Below, piece after piece: positions 17,318-25,440 of a stretch of 64,000 bases of DNA. Position 1 is the stretch's first letter. Each line of letters begins with the position of its first letter. A program made the position numbers and the translations under genes. The DNA comes from PFJX01 sp040757575 (GTDB taxonomy: Bacteria > Pseudomonadota > Gammaproteobacteria > Burkholderiales > Thiobacillaceae): NCBI GenBank assembly GCA_040757575.1, contig JBFLXA010000002.1:186001-250000 (forward strand). Reading direction: 5' to 3'. Below the pieces are notes generated by a model that saw only the letters and a program-made list of their open reading frames with translations, ran no database searches and was not told where the DNA came from.

Positions 17318-20119
17318 GTGGCGAACCAGTTTTCTTTCATGACCCGCACCCGTCAAGGCGTGTTGTTGGGGGGCTGCTTGTTTGTGCTCCATGTCCATGC
17401 CGCCCAACCCGGGACGAACTATTATGAAGACGCCCTGCGCCGTTATGACGGCCGGGACATCCAGGGTGCCATTGTCCAGTTGAAGAATGCCCTGCAACAG
17501 AATCCCAAGCTGTTGCCCGCCCAGGTCTTGCTCGCGGATGCCTACCTGCTGACCGGCTCGCCCGGCGCAGCCGAGGCCGCCCTGGAATCAGCCCAGGCCC
17601 TAGGGGCGGATCGGGTGGTGCTGGCGCCCAAGTTCGCCCAGGCCTACCTGCGCCAGTTCAAATACCAGCAGTTGCTGGATCAGGTAAGCCACCAGGGCCT
17701 GCCGCCCATCCAGGCTGCTGAGGTGTTGGTGCAACGGGCTGCGGCCCAGGCCGCTCTGGGTCAGGTCAAGGAGGCAGAGGCAACACTGCGTCAGGCGGAA
17801 CGGCTCAGCCCGGATCTGGCGGCGGTAAACGTGGCCCAGGGTACGCTCGCCCTGCAAAAGGGGGATGTCCGGGCCGCCCGGGAGCAGGCGGATCGGGCAG
17901 TGGTCCTGGCGCCCAATGATGCCAGTGTCTGGAGTCTGAAGGCTTCTGTCGCCCACTTGGTGGGAGATATTCCTGCCGCCCTGGCTGCGTATGAAAAGGC
18001 CCTGGGCCTCAGTCCGGACTTCGTGGATGCAAGAGTGGCCAGAGCAGGATTGTTGTTGGACCTGAAGCGTACCCAGGAAGCGGATCAAGACATCAAGATT
18101 CTGGAGAAATCTGCTGCTACGGATCCTCGTGCCGCCTACCTGGTCTCCCTGGCGGCGGCCCGACGGGGCGATGGGGCTGCAACCCGAAAGGCACTGACCG
18201 ATGCGGCCAACGCCATCGACCAGCTGCCCACCGCCATGGTGCGACGCAACGCCCAGTTCCTGATGCTAGGGGCCCTGGCCCACTACGGCTTGCGCTCGAT
18301 GGAGAAAGCCCAGGCATACCTGCAAAGCTATATCACCCTGCAACCCCGCCAGCCCGGTGCCCGCAAGCTGCTCGCTTCCATTTACCTAGATCGGGGCGAT
18401 TTCAAGGAAACCATTCAGTTGCTATACCCCATGAGCGAAGGAGCCAACCCGGATCCTCAAGTGCTCACCATGCTGGCTTCGGCCTACCTTGGGCGCAAGC
18501 AGTACACCCAGGCGGCTGAGCTGTTCGAGCGTGCAGCCCGCATAGCTCCAGGATCTACAGATGCACGAGTGGGCCTGGGCCTCACCCGGCTTGGTGCGGG
18601 TCAGACAGCCCAGGGTCTGGCCGAACTGGAGCAGGTATTCGCCAAGGACCCGGGTCAGGCCAAGGCCGGCATGGTGTTGGCTACCCACCAACTGCGGTCT
18701 GGTGAAGCAGGCCGGGCCGTGGATATCCTGCGCAAGCTGACCCAGGCCGATCCGGATAATCTAGAGGCACTGAATCTGCTAGGCACTGCCCAGGCGGAAG
18801 CCAAGGATCCGGCTGGAGCCCGGGCGACCTTCACCCAGGCGGCCCTGAAGGACCGCAATTTCCTACCGGTACAGTTCAATCTCGTAAGCCTGGACATGGA
18901 CCAGGGGCGGCAGGATCATGCCCGGAGACGGTTGGGGGCCATCCTCAAATTCCGGCCTGACCATCCGGATGCCCTGTTCCTCTTGGCCCGGCTGGAAGAA
19001 AGCGCAGGCCGTCCGGACGAGACCTTGCGCCTGCTGGAGCGCATTCGGGCCGGCAAGGTCAAACCTCTGGCGTCCCTGGCCTACCTGGCTGAAAGGTATC
19101 TGAGGTCCGGCAATGCCAAGCAGGCACTGGTGGTGGCCCAGGACATGGAGGCCCTCTATCCGGGCAATCCTTCCGTGCAGGAGATCCTGGGACAGACTTA
19201 CCTGGCCAGCGGTAGCGTCGACAAGGCCCGGGCCACTTATAACCGCATGGCCAGGAATGCGGGTTTTGACCCGGCCCAGCTGACCCGGGCGGCCGGCCTG
19301 TTGATGAGTGTCGGCGCCTACGATGACGCGGGCCATGCCCTCAACAAGGCCCTGGACAGCGGCAAACCGTATCTGCCAGCCCAGTTTCAGCAGGTGGAGC
19401 TGGATTTGCGTACCGGCAAACTGGCCGCTGCTGAAAAGCGCGCCCGGGATCTGCGTGCCGCCCACCCTGGCAACGCTGAAGCCAGCCGGCTCCTGGGTGG
19501 AGTCTACATGGCCCAGAAGAAGCCTACCGAGGCCTTGGCAGTTTTCAAGGAGCTCTGGCAGAAGGCGCCCACCGGACCCAACACCCTGGCCCTGTTCCAG
19601 GCCCACCAGGCCAAGGGGGAACACCAGGCTGCCATCGACCTGATGAAGGGCTGGGTGGGCAAGAACCCCCGGGACGTCGCTGCCGAGTCGGCCCTGGCGG
19701 AAGCCTATTTACGCGCGGGGCAACTGCAATCGGCCCGCTCTACTTATGAAACCTATTTGCAGAAGCAATCCAGGGATGCGGGGGCCCTGAACAACCTGGC
19801 CAACATCCTGCATCAACTGAAAGACCCCAAGGCCCTGGATGTGGCCCGGCAGGCTTACAGCCTGGCGCCGGACAACCCCAACGTGTCCGACACCTTGGGC
19901 TGGATCCTGGTGAACAAGGGCCTGGCCCAGGAGGCTCTGCCCTACCTGCGGGACGCCAGCCTGCGGGCCGCCGGCAACCGGGCCATCCGTTACCACCTGG
20001 GGGCGGCCCTCCACCAGATGGGACGCAAGGCCGAAGCCCGCAAGGAGTTGCAGGCCGCTCTGGCGGGCAAGGCCGAGTTCGAAGGTGCGGACCAGGCCCG
20101 GGCGTTACTGACGCAGTAA
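17318..20119 (+). CDS. prsT: PEP-CTERM system TPR-repeat protein PrsT
   Basis: 933 residues from the GTG at 17318, chosen because CAGGAAG lies 5 bases upstream; an ATG at 17339 is possible, and one at 17246 lies inside a hairpin. Signal peptide with cleavage near VHA-AQP; an LLGGC inside it is too close to the start to be a convincing lipobox. The rest is about 20 TPR units (for example YYEDALRRYDGRDIQGAIVQLKNAL, PKFAQAYLRQFKYQQ, SDTLGWILVNKGLAQEALPYL). PrsT is a periplasmic partner found in exosortase/PEP-CTERM systems and may assist assembly of exopolysaccharide or sorted proteins. It lies directly before a PEP-CTERM substrate gene; no exosortase (xrt) gene is in the window. Confidence 0.88.
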   Translation: MANQFSFMTRTRQGVLLGGCLFVLHVHAAQPGTNYYEDALRRYDGRDIQGAIVQLKNALQQNPKLLPAQVLLADAYLLTGSPGAAEAALESAQALGADRVVLAPKFAQAYLRQFKYQQLLDQVSHQGLPPIQAAEVLVQRAAAQAALGQVKEAEATLRQAERLSPDLAAVNVAQGTLALQKGDVRAAREQADRAVVLAPNDASVWSLKASVAHLVGDIPAALAAYEKALGLSPDFVDARVARAGLLLDLKRTQEADQDIKILEKSAATDPRAAYLVSLAAARRGDGAATRKALTDAANAIDQLPTAMVRRNAQFLMLGALAHYGLRSMEKAQAYLQSYITLQPRQPGARKLLASIYLDRGDFKETIQLLYPMSEGANPDPQVLTMLASAYLGRKQYTQAAELFERAARIAPGSTDARVGLGLTRLGAGQTAQGLAELEQVFAKDPGQAKAGMVLATHQLRSGEAGRAVDILRKLTQADPDNLEALNLLGTAQAEAKDPAGARATFTQAALKDRNFLPVQFNLVSLDMDQGRQDHARRRLGAILKFRPDHPDALFLLARLEESAGRPDETLRLLERIRAGKVKPLASLAYLAERYLRSGNAKQALVVAQDMEALYPGNPSVQEILGQTYLASGSVDKARATYNRMARNAGFDPAQLTRAAGLLMSVGAYDDAGHALNKALDSGKPYLPAQFQQVELDLRTGKLAAAEKRARDLRAAHPGNAEASRLLGGVYMAQKKPTEALAVFKELWQKAPTGPNTLALFQAHQAKGEHQAAIDLMKGWVGKNPRDVAAESALAEAYLRAGQLQSARSTYETYLQKQSRDAGALNNLANILHQLKDPKALDVARQAYSLAPDNPNVSDTLGWILVNKGLAQEALPYLRDASLRAAGNRAIRYHLGAALHQMGRKAEARKELQAALAGKAEFEGADQARALLTQ

Positions 20120-20126
20120 GCTCGGC

Positions 20127-20149
20127 AAGTGTCGGCACGCCTTACACTT
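20127..20149. promoter_or_regulatory. Inverted repeat, candidate enhancer-binding site
   Basis: AAGTGT (20127-20132) and ACACTT (20144-20149) form a perfect 6+6 inverted repeat with an 11-base spacer, about 60 bases upstream of the -24 element. Sigma-54 activators bind upstream palindromes and act by looping, so position and symmetry fit. The 50 bases between are AT-rich, as expected for bending. PrsR, the RpoN-dependent regulator of PEP-CTERM systems, is the natural candidate; that link is an inference. Confidence 0.45.
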
Positions 20150-20208
20150 AGTGAGGTCTTTTTCAAGATATTTTCCGTAACGACATGATTATTATGTGGT
20201 TTATTTAT

Positions 20209-20224
20209 TGGCACCCCGCTTGCT
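20209..20224 (+). promoter_or_regulatory. Sigma-54 (RpoN) -24/-12 promoter of the PEP-CTERM gene
   Basis: TGGCAC (20209-20214), five bases, TTGCT (20220-20224): an exact match to the TGGCAC-N5-TTGCW consensus with GG and GC on the right spacing. Transcription would begin near 20234-20236, giving a leader of about 25 bases that contains GAG 8 bases before the start codon. RpoN control of PEP-CTERM genes through PrsK/PrsR is known from floc-forming relatives. Confidence 0.8.
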
Positions 20225-20260
20225 ATGAATGGCCATTCACCCTGATGGCTGAGAAAAATC

Positions 20261-21177
20261 ATGAAACACGGAAAACTTCATTCAGTACTCGCCGCCGCGA
20301 TGCTGGCCCTGGGTGCCAGTGGCAATGCGGCTGCCGGCACGACCTACACCTATACCTACGACTACAACCTGTCGGTGAACGGCTGTAGCGGCACCTGGTA
20401 CAGCAGTTGTGGCCTGAGCGGCAGCCAAACCGGCAGTACCGTTAACCCCGCAGCCAACGCACCGGCAGACCCCAACGCACCGGCGGCCAGCATTAGCGCC
20501 TCGGCTGCCGGCTGGGCCAATACTCAGGGCAATCAATGGACTGCATCCAGCCAGACCCTTGAAAAAGGCGAGATGCAGGCCTGGGGGGGGGTATCGGCGT
20601 ACGTAACCTGGATCACTCCAGTTCCGTCAATGGTGGAGAGTCAAGGCTAGATTCCAACGAGGGCTCTTCCCCTGAACATGCCACCGACAACGAGCAGCGC
20701 TGGGATTCCATCGTCTATAGCTTCAGCCAGGCCATCAGCCTCACCAATGTGAAGTTGAGTTGGTACTCCGGTGACTCTGACCTGACCATTTTGGCCTATA
20801 CCGGTGCCGATGCAGGCACTCTCGGTTTCAACATCGACAGCAAGCTGAGCGGCCTGCGTTACGATCAATTGACCTCCAATGGCTGGTCCTTCATACAGAA
20901 CACCAATTACACGGGCTCTGACCGCTACGACCAGGACATCTCTGCCTCGGTCAGTTCCAGCTACTGGCTGATCGGTGCATTCAACTCCACTTTCGGCAGT
21001 GGTGACACTTCCACCGATCACGTCAAGATCGCCGGTCTGGCCGGCACGGTCACCAATCAGTACACGCCCCCTCCCCCTCCCCCCCCCAACAATGCTGTTC
21101 CCGAGCCGGGCAGCGTGTTGCTGCTGGGTCTGGGAAGCCTCCTCCTGGCTCGTGCCCGCATGAAGAAGCCTGCCTGA
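20261..21177 (+). pseudogene. PEP-CTERM sorting-signal protein, split by a frameshift
   Basis: The first frame (20261-20650) encodes a signal peptide (MKHGKLHSVLAAAMLALGASGNAAA) and an extracellular Tyr/Thr/Ser-rich start, then runs out of frame. A second frame continues from the same place to 21177 and carries GGIGVRNLDHSS, the EHATDNEQRWDSIVYSF stretch typical of this surface-protein family, a Pro run, and a full C-terminal signal: VPEPGS, a hydrophobic helix and ARARMKK. The join is a run of nine G (20583-20591); ten G would restore one frame of about 305 residues. Exosortase normally cleaves such proteins at PEP and they are exported to matrix or flocs. The break may be a sequencing error, a real mutation or phase variation. 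Confidence 0.85.
20583..20591. repeat. Mononucleotide run G9 at the frameshift
   Basis: Nine consecutive G inside the PEP-CTERM gene at the exact point where the protein changes frame. Adding one G (G10) joins MQAWGG to GIGVRN. A second run, C9 at 21079-21087, lies in the Pro-rich linker of the same gene but is in frame. Long G or C runs are typical of slipped-strand contingency loci and also of sequencing indels. Confidence 0.85.
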
Positions 21178-21200
21178 TCCAGGTTTGTTTCTTAGCCAGT

Positions 21201-21228
21201 AAAAAGGCCCGCAACTGCGGGCCTTTTT
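21201..21228. terminator. Bidirectional intrinsic terminator
   Basis: AAAAAGGCCCGC, loop AACT, GCGGGCCTTTTT: a perfect 12-base stem with A-run before and T-run after. It can end the PEP-CTERM transcript (+) and the rho transcript (-), which converge here. Confidence 0.92.
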
Positions 21229-21278
21229 GTTTGTCCGGGGGATAAGCCTGGGGGGCGGAGCCCCCGGTAGGACTGCCT

Positions 21279-22538
21279 TTACCCCCGCCGCATGGAATCG
21301 AAAAAATCCCCGTTGGTCTTGGTGGCGCGGACCTTGTCGGAGAGGAATTCCATGGCGTCCAGGTCGTCCATGGGGTAGAGCAGTTTGCGCAGCACCCAGA
21401 TCTTCTGCAGGGTGGCCGCTTCGATGAGCAGTTCTTCCTTCCGGGTGCCGGATCGGTTGACGTTGATGGCGGGGTAGACCCGCTTTTCCGCCATGCGCCG
21501 GTCCAGGTGGATTTCCATGTTGCCGGTGCCCTTGAATTCCTCGTAGATCACGTCGTCCATGCGGCTGCCGGTGTCGATGAGGGCGGTGGCGATGATGGTG
21601 AGGCTGCCGCCTTCCTCGATGTTGCGGGCGGCGCCGAAGAAGCGCTTGGGCTTCTGCAGGGCGTTGGCGTCCACGCCGCCGGTGAGCACCTTGCCGGAGG
21701 CGGGCTGCACGGTGTTGTAGGCCCGGGCCAGGCGGGTGATGGAATCCAGCAGGATGACCACGTCTTTCTTGTGCTCCACCAGGCGCTTGGCCTTCTCGAT
21801 GACCATTTCGGCCACCTGTACGTGGCGGCTGGCGGGTTCGTCGAAGGTGGAGGCCACCACTTCGCCCCGCACGGTGCGGGTCATTTCCGTCACTTCCTCC
21901 GGCCGTTCGTCGATGAGCAGGACGATGAGTTCCACGTCAGGATGGTTGGCGGTGATGGCGTGGGCAATGTGTTGCAGCATCACCGTCTTGCCGGACTTGG
22001 GGGGGGCGACGATCAAGCCCCGGGAGCCTTTGCCGATGGGGGAGATGATGTCGATGATGCGGCCGGTCATGTTCTCCTCGGCCTTGATGTCCCGTTCCAG
22101 CTTGAAGGCCTGGTTGGGGAACAGGGGCGTGAGGTTTTCGAACAGGATCTTGTGTTTCAGGGCCTCGATGGGGCCACCGTTGGCGCTGTCCAGCTTGGTC
22201 AGGGCGAAGTAGCGCTCGCCGTCCTTGGGGGTGCGGATCTCGCCGGAGATGGTGTCACCGGTGTGCAGGTTGAAGCGGCGGATCTGGGACGGGGAGATGT
22301 AGATGTCGTCCGGGTTGGACAGGTAGGAGGTGTCCGGCGAGCGTAGGAAACCAAAGCCATCCGGCAATACTTCCAACACCCCGCCGCCGTGGATGGTTTC
22401 CCCATCCCGGGCCTTCTTCTTCAGCATGGCAAAGATGAGTTCCTGCTTGCGCATGCGGTTGGCGTTCTCGATGCCGTTCGCCTCCGCCATTTCCAGCAGT
22501 TGGGAGACGTGCAGTTGTTTCAGTTCAGTGAGTTGCAT
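21279..22538 (-). CDS. rho: Transcription termination factor Rho
   Basis: 419 residues. Order: helical N-domain (MQLTELKQLHVSQLLEMA), cold-shock-like RNA-binding domain (about 48-125, DGFGFLRSPDTSYLSNPDDIYISPSQIRRF), and the RecA-type motor with Walker A GLIVAPPKSGKTVML (about 175-189), LIVLLIDERPEEVTEM and the Q-loop/R-loop region GGVDANALQKPKRFFGAARNIEEGGSLTI. Length equals E. coli Rho. The 172-base leader is discussed under findings. Confidence 0.98.
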   Translation of the reverse strand: MQLTELKQLHVSQLLEMAEANGIENANRMRKQELIFAMLKKKARDGETIHGGGVLEVLPDGFGFLRSPDTSYLSNPDDIYISPSQIRRFNLHTGDTISGEIRTPKDGERYFALTKLDSANGGPIEALKHKILFENLTPLFPNQAFKLERDIKAEENMTGRIIDIISPIGKGSRGLIVAPPKSGKTVMLQHIAHAITANHPDVELIVLLIDERPEEVTEMTRTVRGEVVASTFDEPASRHVQVAEMVIEKAKRLVEHKKDVVILLDSITRLARAYNTVQPASGKVLTGGVDANALQKPKRFFGAARNIEEGGSLTIIATALIDTGSRMDDVIYEEFKGTGNMEIHLDRRMAEKRVYPAINVNRSGTRKEELLIEAATLQKIWVLRKLLYPMDDLDAMEFLSDKVRATKTNGDFFDSMRRG

Positions 22539-22655
22539 GGGGGAGGGGTATGGGAGAAGAAGAGAAATAGGCGTGAAGCGAACCGGTTGGGGAGAAGTGC
22601 CGGGCCTTGGGGCCCCGGGTGAACCGGAAGGGGAGGGGGAGAAACTCGGTGGGGG
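22539..22655 (-). promoter_or_regulatory. C/U-rich, G-poor leader of rho (candidate rut site)
   Basis: Read on the minus strand, the bases just before the rho start are pyrimidine tracts (CTCCCCCTCCCC, CTTCTCCCC, TATTTCTCTTCTTCTCCC, ACCCCTCCCCC) with few G, interrupted by one GC-rich hairpin. This is the composition that Rho prefers to bind. Rho is known to limit its own synthesis in E. coli by terminating in its leader, so a similar loop is plausible here. There is no direct evidence in the sequence for the termination point. Confidence 0.4.
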
Positions 22656-22710
22656 CCCGGGGCCCCGGCGGTGCCCGGCAGGACGCCGGGTGCCGCAAAG
22701 CTAACGAAGC

Positions 22711-23037
22711 TTAGAGGTTGCTGTCAACAAAAGCGGTGAGTTGGGACTTGGACAGGGCGCCCACTTTGGTGGCTTCCACGTTGCCGTTCTTGAAGATCAT
22801 CAGGGTGGGAATGCCGCGGATGCCGTACTTGGGGGGGGTGCCCTGGTTTTCGTCGATGTTCAGTTTGGCGACTTTCAGGCGACCGGCGTATTCCTTGGCC
22901 ACTTCGTCCAGGATGGGGGAAATCATCTTGCAGGGGCCGCACCAGTCAGCCCAGTAATCCACCAGGACGGGCAGGGGAGATTGCAGGACTTCCTGTTCAA
23001 AGGTGTCGTCGGTGACGTAATGGATGTGTTCGCTCAT
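22711..23037 (-). CDS. trxA: Thioredoxin 1
   Basis: 108 residues with the active site WCGPCK (about 32-37), LVDYWADWCGPCKMISPILDEVAKEY, cis-Pro loop GIRGIPTLMIFKNG and family-standard length. It is the general cytoplasmic disulfide reductase; the two ArsC enzymes encoded further right are of the type that use thioredoxin. Upstream of rho on the same strand, the usual trxA-rho order. Confidence 0.97.
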   Translation of the reverse strand: MSEHIHYVTDDTFEQEVLQSPLPVLVDYWADWCGPCKMISPILDEVAKEYAGRLKVAKLNIDENQGTPPKYGIRGIPTLMIFKNGNVEATKVGALSKSQLTAFVDSNL

Positions 23038-23066
23038 GGGGTGAACCTCGTTGAAGGCAGGCGGAA

Positions 23067-23094
23067 ATGATCTTGGAGGGATGATCTTGGAGGG
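23067..23094. repeat. Tandem duplication of 14 bases upstream of trxA
   Basis: ATGATCTTGGAGGG occurs twice in direct succession (23067-23080 and 23081-23094), 30 to 57 bases upstream of the trxA start. Probably a recent slippage duplication in the leader or promoter spacer. No coding role. The rest of the 213-base gap (23038-23250) shows no gene or clear terminator. Confidence 0.8.
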
Positions 23095-23250
23095 GTGAAG
23101 ACGTGGCGCTGAGGCACGTAATTGTTCAGGTTCGGTTCTGGACCAGCTGTGGCTGAAAGGATTTTCAAACCCTGGATGACCTTATGCGCCGCAATGCTAG
23201 CGAAAAACCCGGGGCGAGAAAAGCCGCATTTTCCAAGCCGTCGAACTGGA

Positions 23251-24387
23251 TCAGGCCTGTTTGTCCAATACCTTTTCCAGGGCTTGCAGGCAGTAGACCA
23301 CATTTTCCTCCCTTGCCGAGGCGCCCATCAGGCCGATACGCCAGACCTTGCCCGCCAGGGCGCCCAGGCCGGCACCGATTTCCAGATTGAATTCATTCAG
23401 CAGGCGGGCGCGGGCAGCGGCGTCGTCCACGCCGGCAGGAATGGTCACGGCATTGAGCTGGGGCAGGCGTTCCGCCTCGGGTACCACGAACTCCAGACCC
23501 AGGCGGGCAAGGCCCGCCTTCAGGCTGTCGTGCTGGGACCGGTGCCGGGTCCAGGCAGCTTCGATGCCTTCTTCCGCCAGCATCACCAGGGCTTCGTGCA
23601 GACCGTACAGGGGGTTGATGGGGGCGGTGTGGTGGTAGGTGCGCTTGCCTTCGCCGCTCCAGTAGCCCAGCACCAGGTTCAGGTCCATGAACCAGCTTTG
23701 CACCGGGGTCTTGCGGGCTTTCACCTTGTCGATGGCCCGTTCCGAAAAGGTGACTGGGGACAGGCCCGGGGTGCAGGACAGGCATTTCTGGCTGCCGGAG
23801 TAGGCGGCATCGATGCCCCAGGCATCGATGAGCACCGGCGTGCCCCCCAGGGAAGTGACGCAGTCCATGATGGTGAGGGCGCCGTGCTTGCGGGCGATGG
23901 CGGCCAGGGCGGCGCCGTCGGACTGGGCGCCGGTGGAGGTCTCCGCATGTACGAAGGCCAGGATGCGGGCATCCGGATGGGCAGCGAAGGCGGCTTCCAC
24001 TTTGTCCGGGTCCACGGCCCGGCCCCAGGGGTCTTCCACCACCACCGGTACGCCGCCGGTGCGTTTCACGTTTTCCAGCATGCGGCCGCCGAACACGCCG
24101 TTGATGCAGACGATGATCTTGTCGCCGGGCTCCACCAGGTTCACGAAACAGGTTTCCATGCCCACGGAGCCGGGGCCGGATACGGGAAAGGTGAGCTTGT
24201 TCTCGGTCTGGAAGGCGTAGCGCAGCAGGGTTTTTGTCTGCTCCATCATGTCGCCGAAGGCCGGGTCCAGGTGACCGATGGTGGGCCGGGCCATGGCCGC
24301 CAGGATGCGTTCGGGCACGTCGGAGGGGCCGGGGCCCATAAGGGTGCGACGGGGGGGCATGAAAGGCGCGATCTTGGGGGCTTGCAT
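23251..24387 (-). CDS. Alanine-glyoxylate / serine-pyruvate aminotransferase (class V)
   Basis: 378 residues of the class V PLP fold. Visible: the substrate-binding start LMGPGPSDVPERILAAMARPTIGHLDPAF, the VSGPGSVGMET cofactor loop, HAETSTGAQ, IMDCVTSLGG with the PLP Asp, the lysine of SGSQKCLSCTPG (Schiff base), and the C-terminal RIGLMGASAREENV. This matches bacterial alanine-glyoxylate or serine-glyoxylate aminotransferases. The exact amino donor cannot be read from sequence. It stands alone on the minus strand, diverging from the dehydrogenase-like gene. Confidence 0.86.
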   Translation of the reverse strand: MQAPKIAPFMPPRRTLMGPGPSDVPERILAAMARPTIGHLDPAFGDMMEQTKTLLRYAFQTENKLTFPVSGPGSVGMETCFVNLVEPGDKIIVCINGVFGGRMLENVKRTGGVPVVVEDPWGRAVDPDKVEAAFAAHPDARILAFVHAETSTGAQSDGAALAAIARKHGALTIMDCVTSLGGTPVLIDAWGIDAAYSGSQKCLSCTPGLSPVTFSERAIDKVKARKTPVQSWFMDLNLVLGYWSGEGKRTYHHTAPINPLYGLHEALVMLAEEGIEAAWTRHRSQHDSLKAGLARLGLEFVVPEAERLPQLNAVTIPAGVDDAAARARLLNEFNLEIGAGLGALAGKVWRIGLMGASAREENVVYCLQALEKVLDKQA

Positions 24388-24645
24388 GGCGGGGTTCCGT
24401 ACTGGAAAACCCGACCATTCTAGTCGGACGGTCCGGCATCATCCAGACGCCAGTAGTGGGGACGGTAGGGTCGACTGCGGCTTTACACAATTGAAGCGCC
24501 CCGATAAATGCCACAAAAGTTTTCGACCTGGGCTCGTCGAAAGCCCTGATACCGCCCATGTTGCAACCAGTTCAACATGAGCGGAATCAACCCAATCCCG
24601 GGCCGGATCAATAGAATCCGGTTTCTACATACAGAAGGAGGCACC

Positions 24646-25419
24646 ATGGACAAGACCGTCGTCATGATTGGACTGGGGCAATTGGGACGGGTGTTTGCGG
24701 GCGGGCTGTTGCGCTCCGGGCACACGGTGGTGCCGGTGAACCGGGGAGACGACATGGCCGCCGTGGCCCTGCGCTACCCGGAGCCGGACCTGGTGATGGT
24801 GTCTGTGGCGGAAAACGACCTGCATCCGGTGCTGGGCCAGTTGCCGGAATTCTGGAAGGACAGCGTGGGCCTGCTACAGAACGAACTCCTGCCCCGGGAC
24901 TGGCAGGCCCATGGCATAGACAACCCCACGGTGGTGTCGGTGTGGTTCGAGAAGAAGCCCGGCATGGACGCCAAGCCCCTGCTGGCCTCGCCGGTCTATG
25001 GGCCGGAGGCGGAGCGTCTGGTGGCCGCACTGGAAAGCATCGGTCTGCCTGCCCGTACCCTGCCGGACGAAAAGGCCCTGGCCTGGGAACTGGTGCGCAA
25101 GAACCTGTATATCCTCACCACCAATATTGCTGGCCTGGATGCGGGCGGCACAGTCAGTGAGTTGTGGGTCCGGCAGCGGGGGCTGGCGGAAGCGGTGGCA
25201 GCAGACGTGCTGGACGTGCAGGACTGGCTGACGGGCCAAGCCTACGACCGGGGGCCCCTTATGGCGGGACTGCTGGAAGCCTTCGACGGGGATCCGAATC
25301 ACGCCTGTGCTGGCCGCTCTGCCCCGGCCCGCCTGCGCAGGGCACTGCACCAGGCGGACGCAGCGGGGCTGGCGGTGCCGGCCCTGCGGGACATCGCCGC
25401 CCGGCACGGGGTCAGCTGA
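24646..25419 (+). CDS. NAD(P)-binding Rossmann protein, ketopantoate-reductase-like
   Basis: 257 residues from the ATG at 24646, directly behind AGAAGGAGG. Residues 1-30 (MDKTVVMIGLGQLGRVFAGGLL) form a Rossmann strand-loop-helix with G-x-G-x-x-G. It resembles the N-domain of ketopantoate reductases and 6-phosphogluconate-type dehydrogenases, but the usual catalytic Lys/Glu set cannot be assigned with confidence. C-terminal half is helical (WELVRKNLYILTTNIAGL). It is followed by the convergent GGDEF-EAL gene. The 258 bases before it (24388-24645) hold nothing coding that I can support. Confidence 0.75.
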   Translation: MDKTVVMIGLGQLGRVFAGGLLRSGHTVVPVNRGDDMAAVALRYPEPDLVMVSVAENDLHPVLGQLPEFWKDSVGLLQNELLPRDWQAHGIDNPTVVSVWFEKKPGMDAKPLLASPVYGPEAERLVAALESIGLPARTLPDEKALAWELVRKNLYILTTNIAGLDAGGTVSELWVRQRGLAEAVAADVLDVQDWLTGQAYDRGPLMAGLLEAFDGDPNHACAGRSAPARLRRALHQADAAGLAVPALRDIAARHGVS

Positions 25420-25440
25420 TCCCACCGGGCATCTGTCGAA

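Noticed and set aside
17339..17420. Lipoprotein signal in PrsT (LLGGC)
   Set aside because: The Cys would leave too short a hydrophobic core; cleavage after VHA is more likely.
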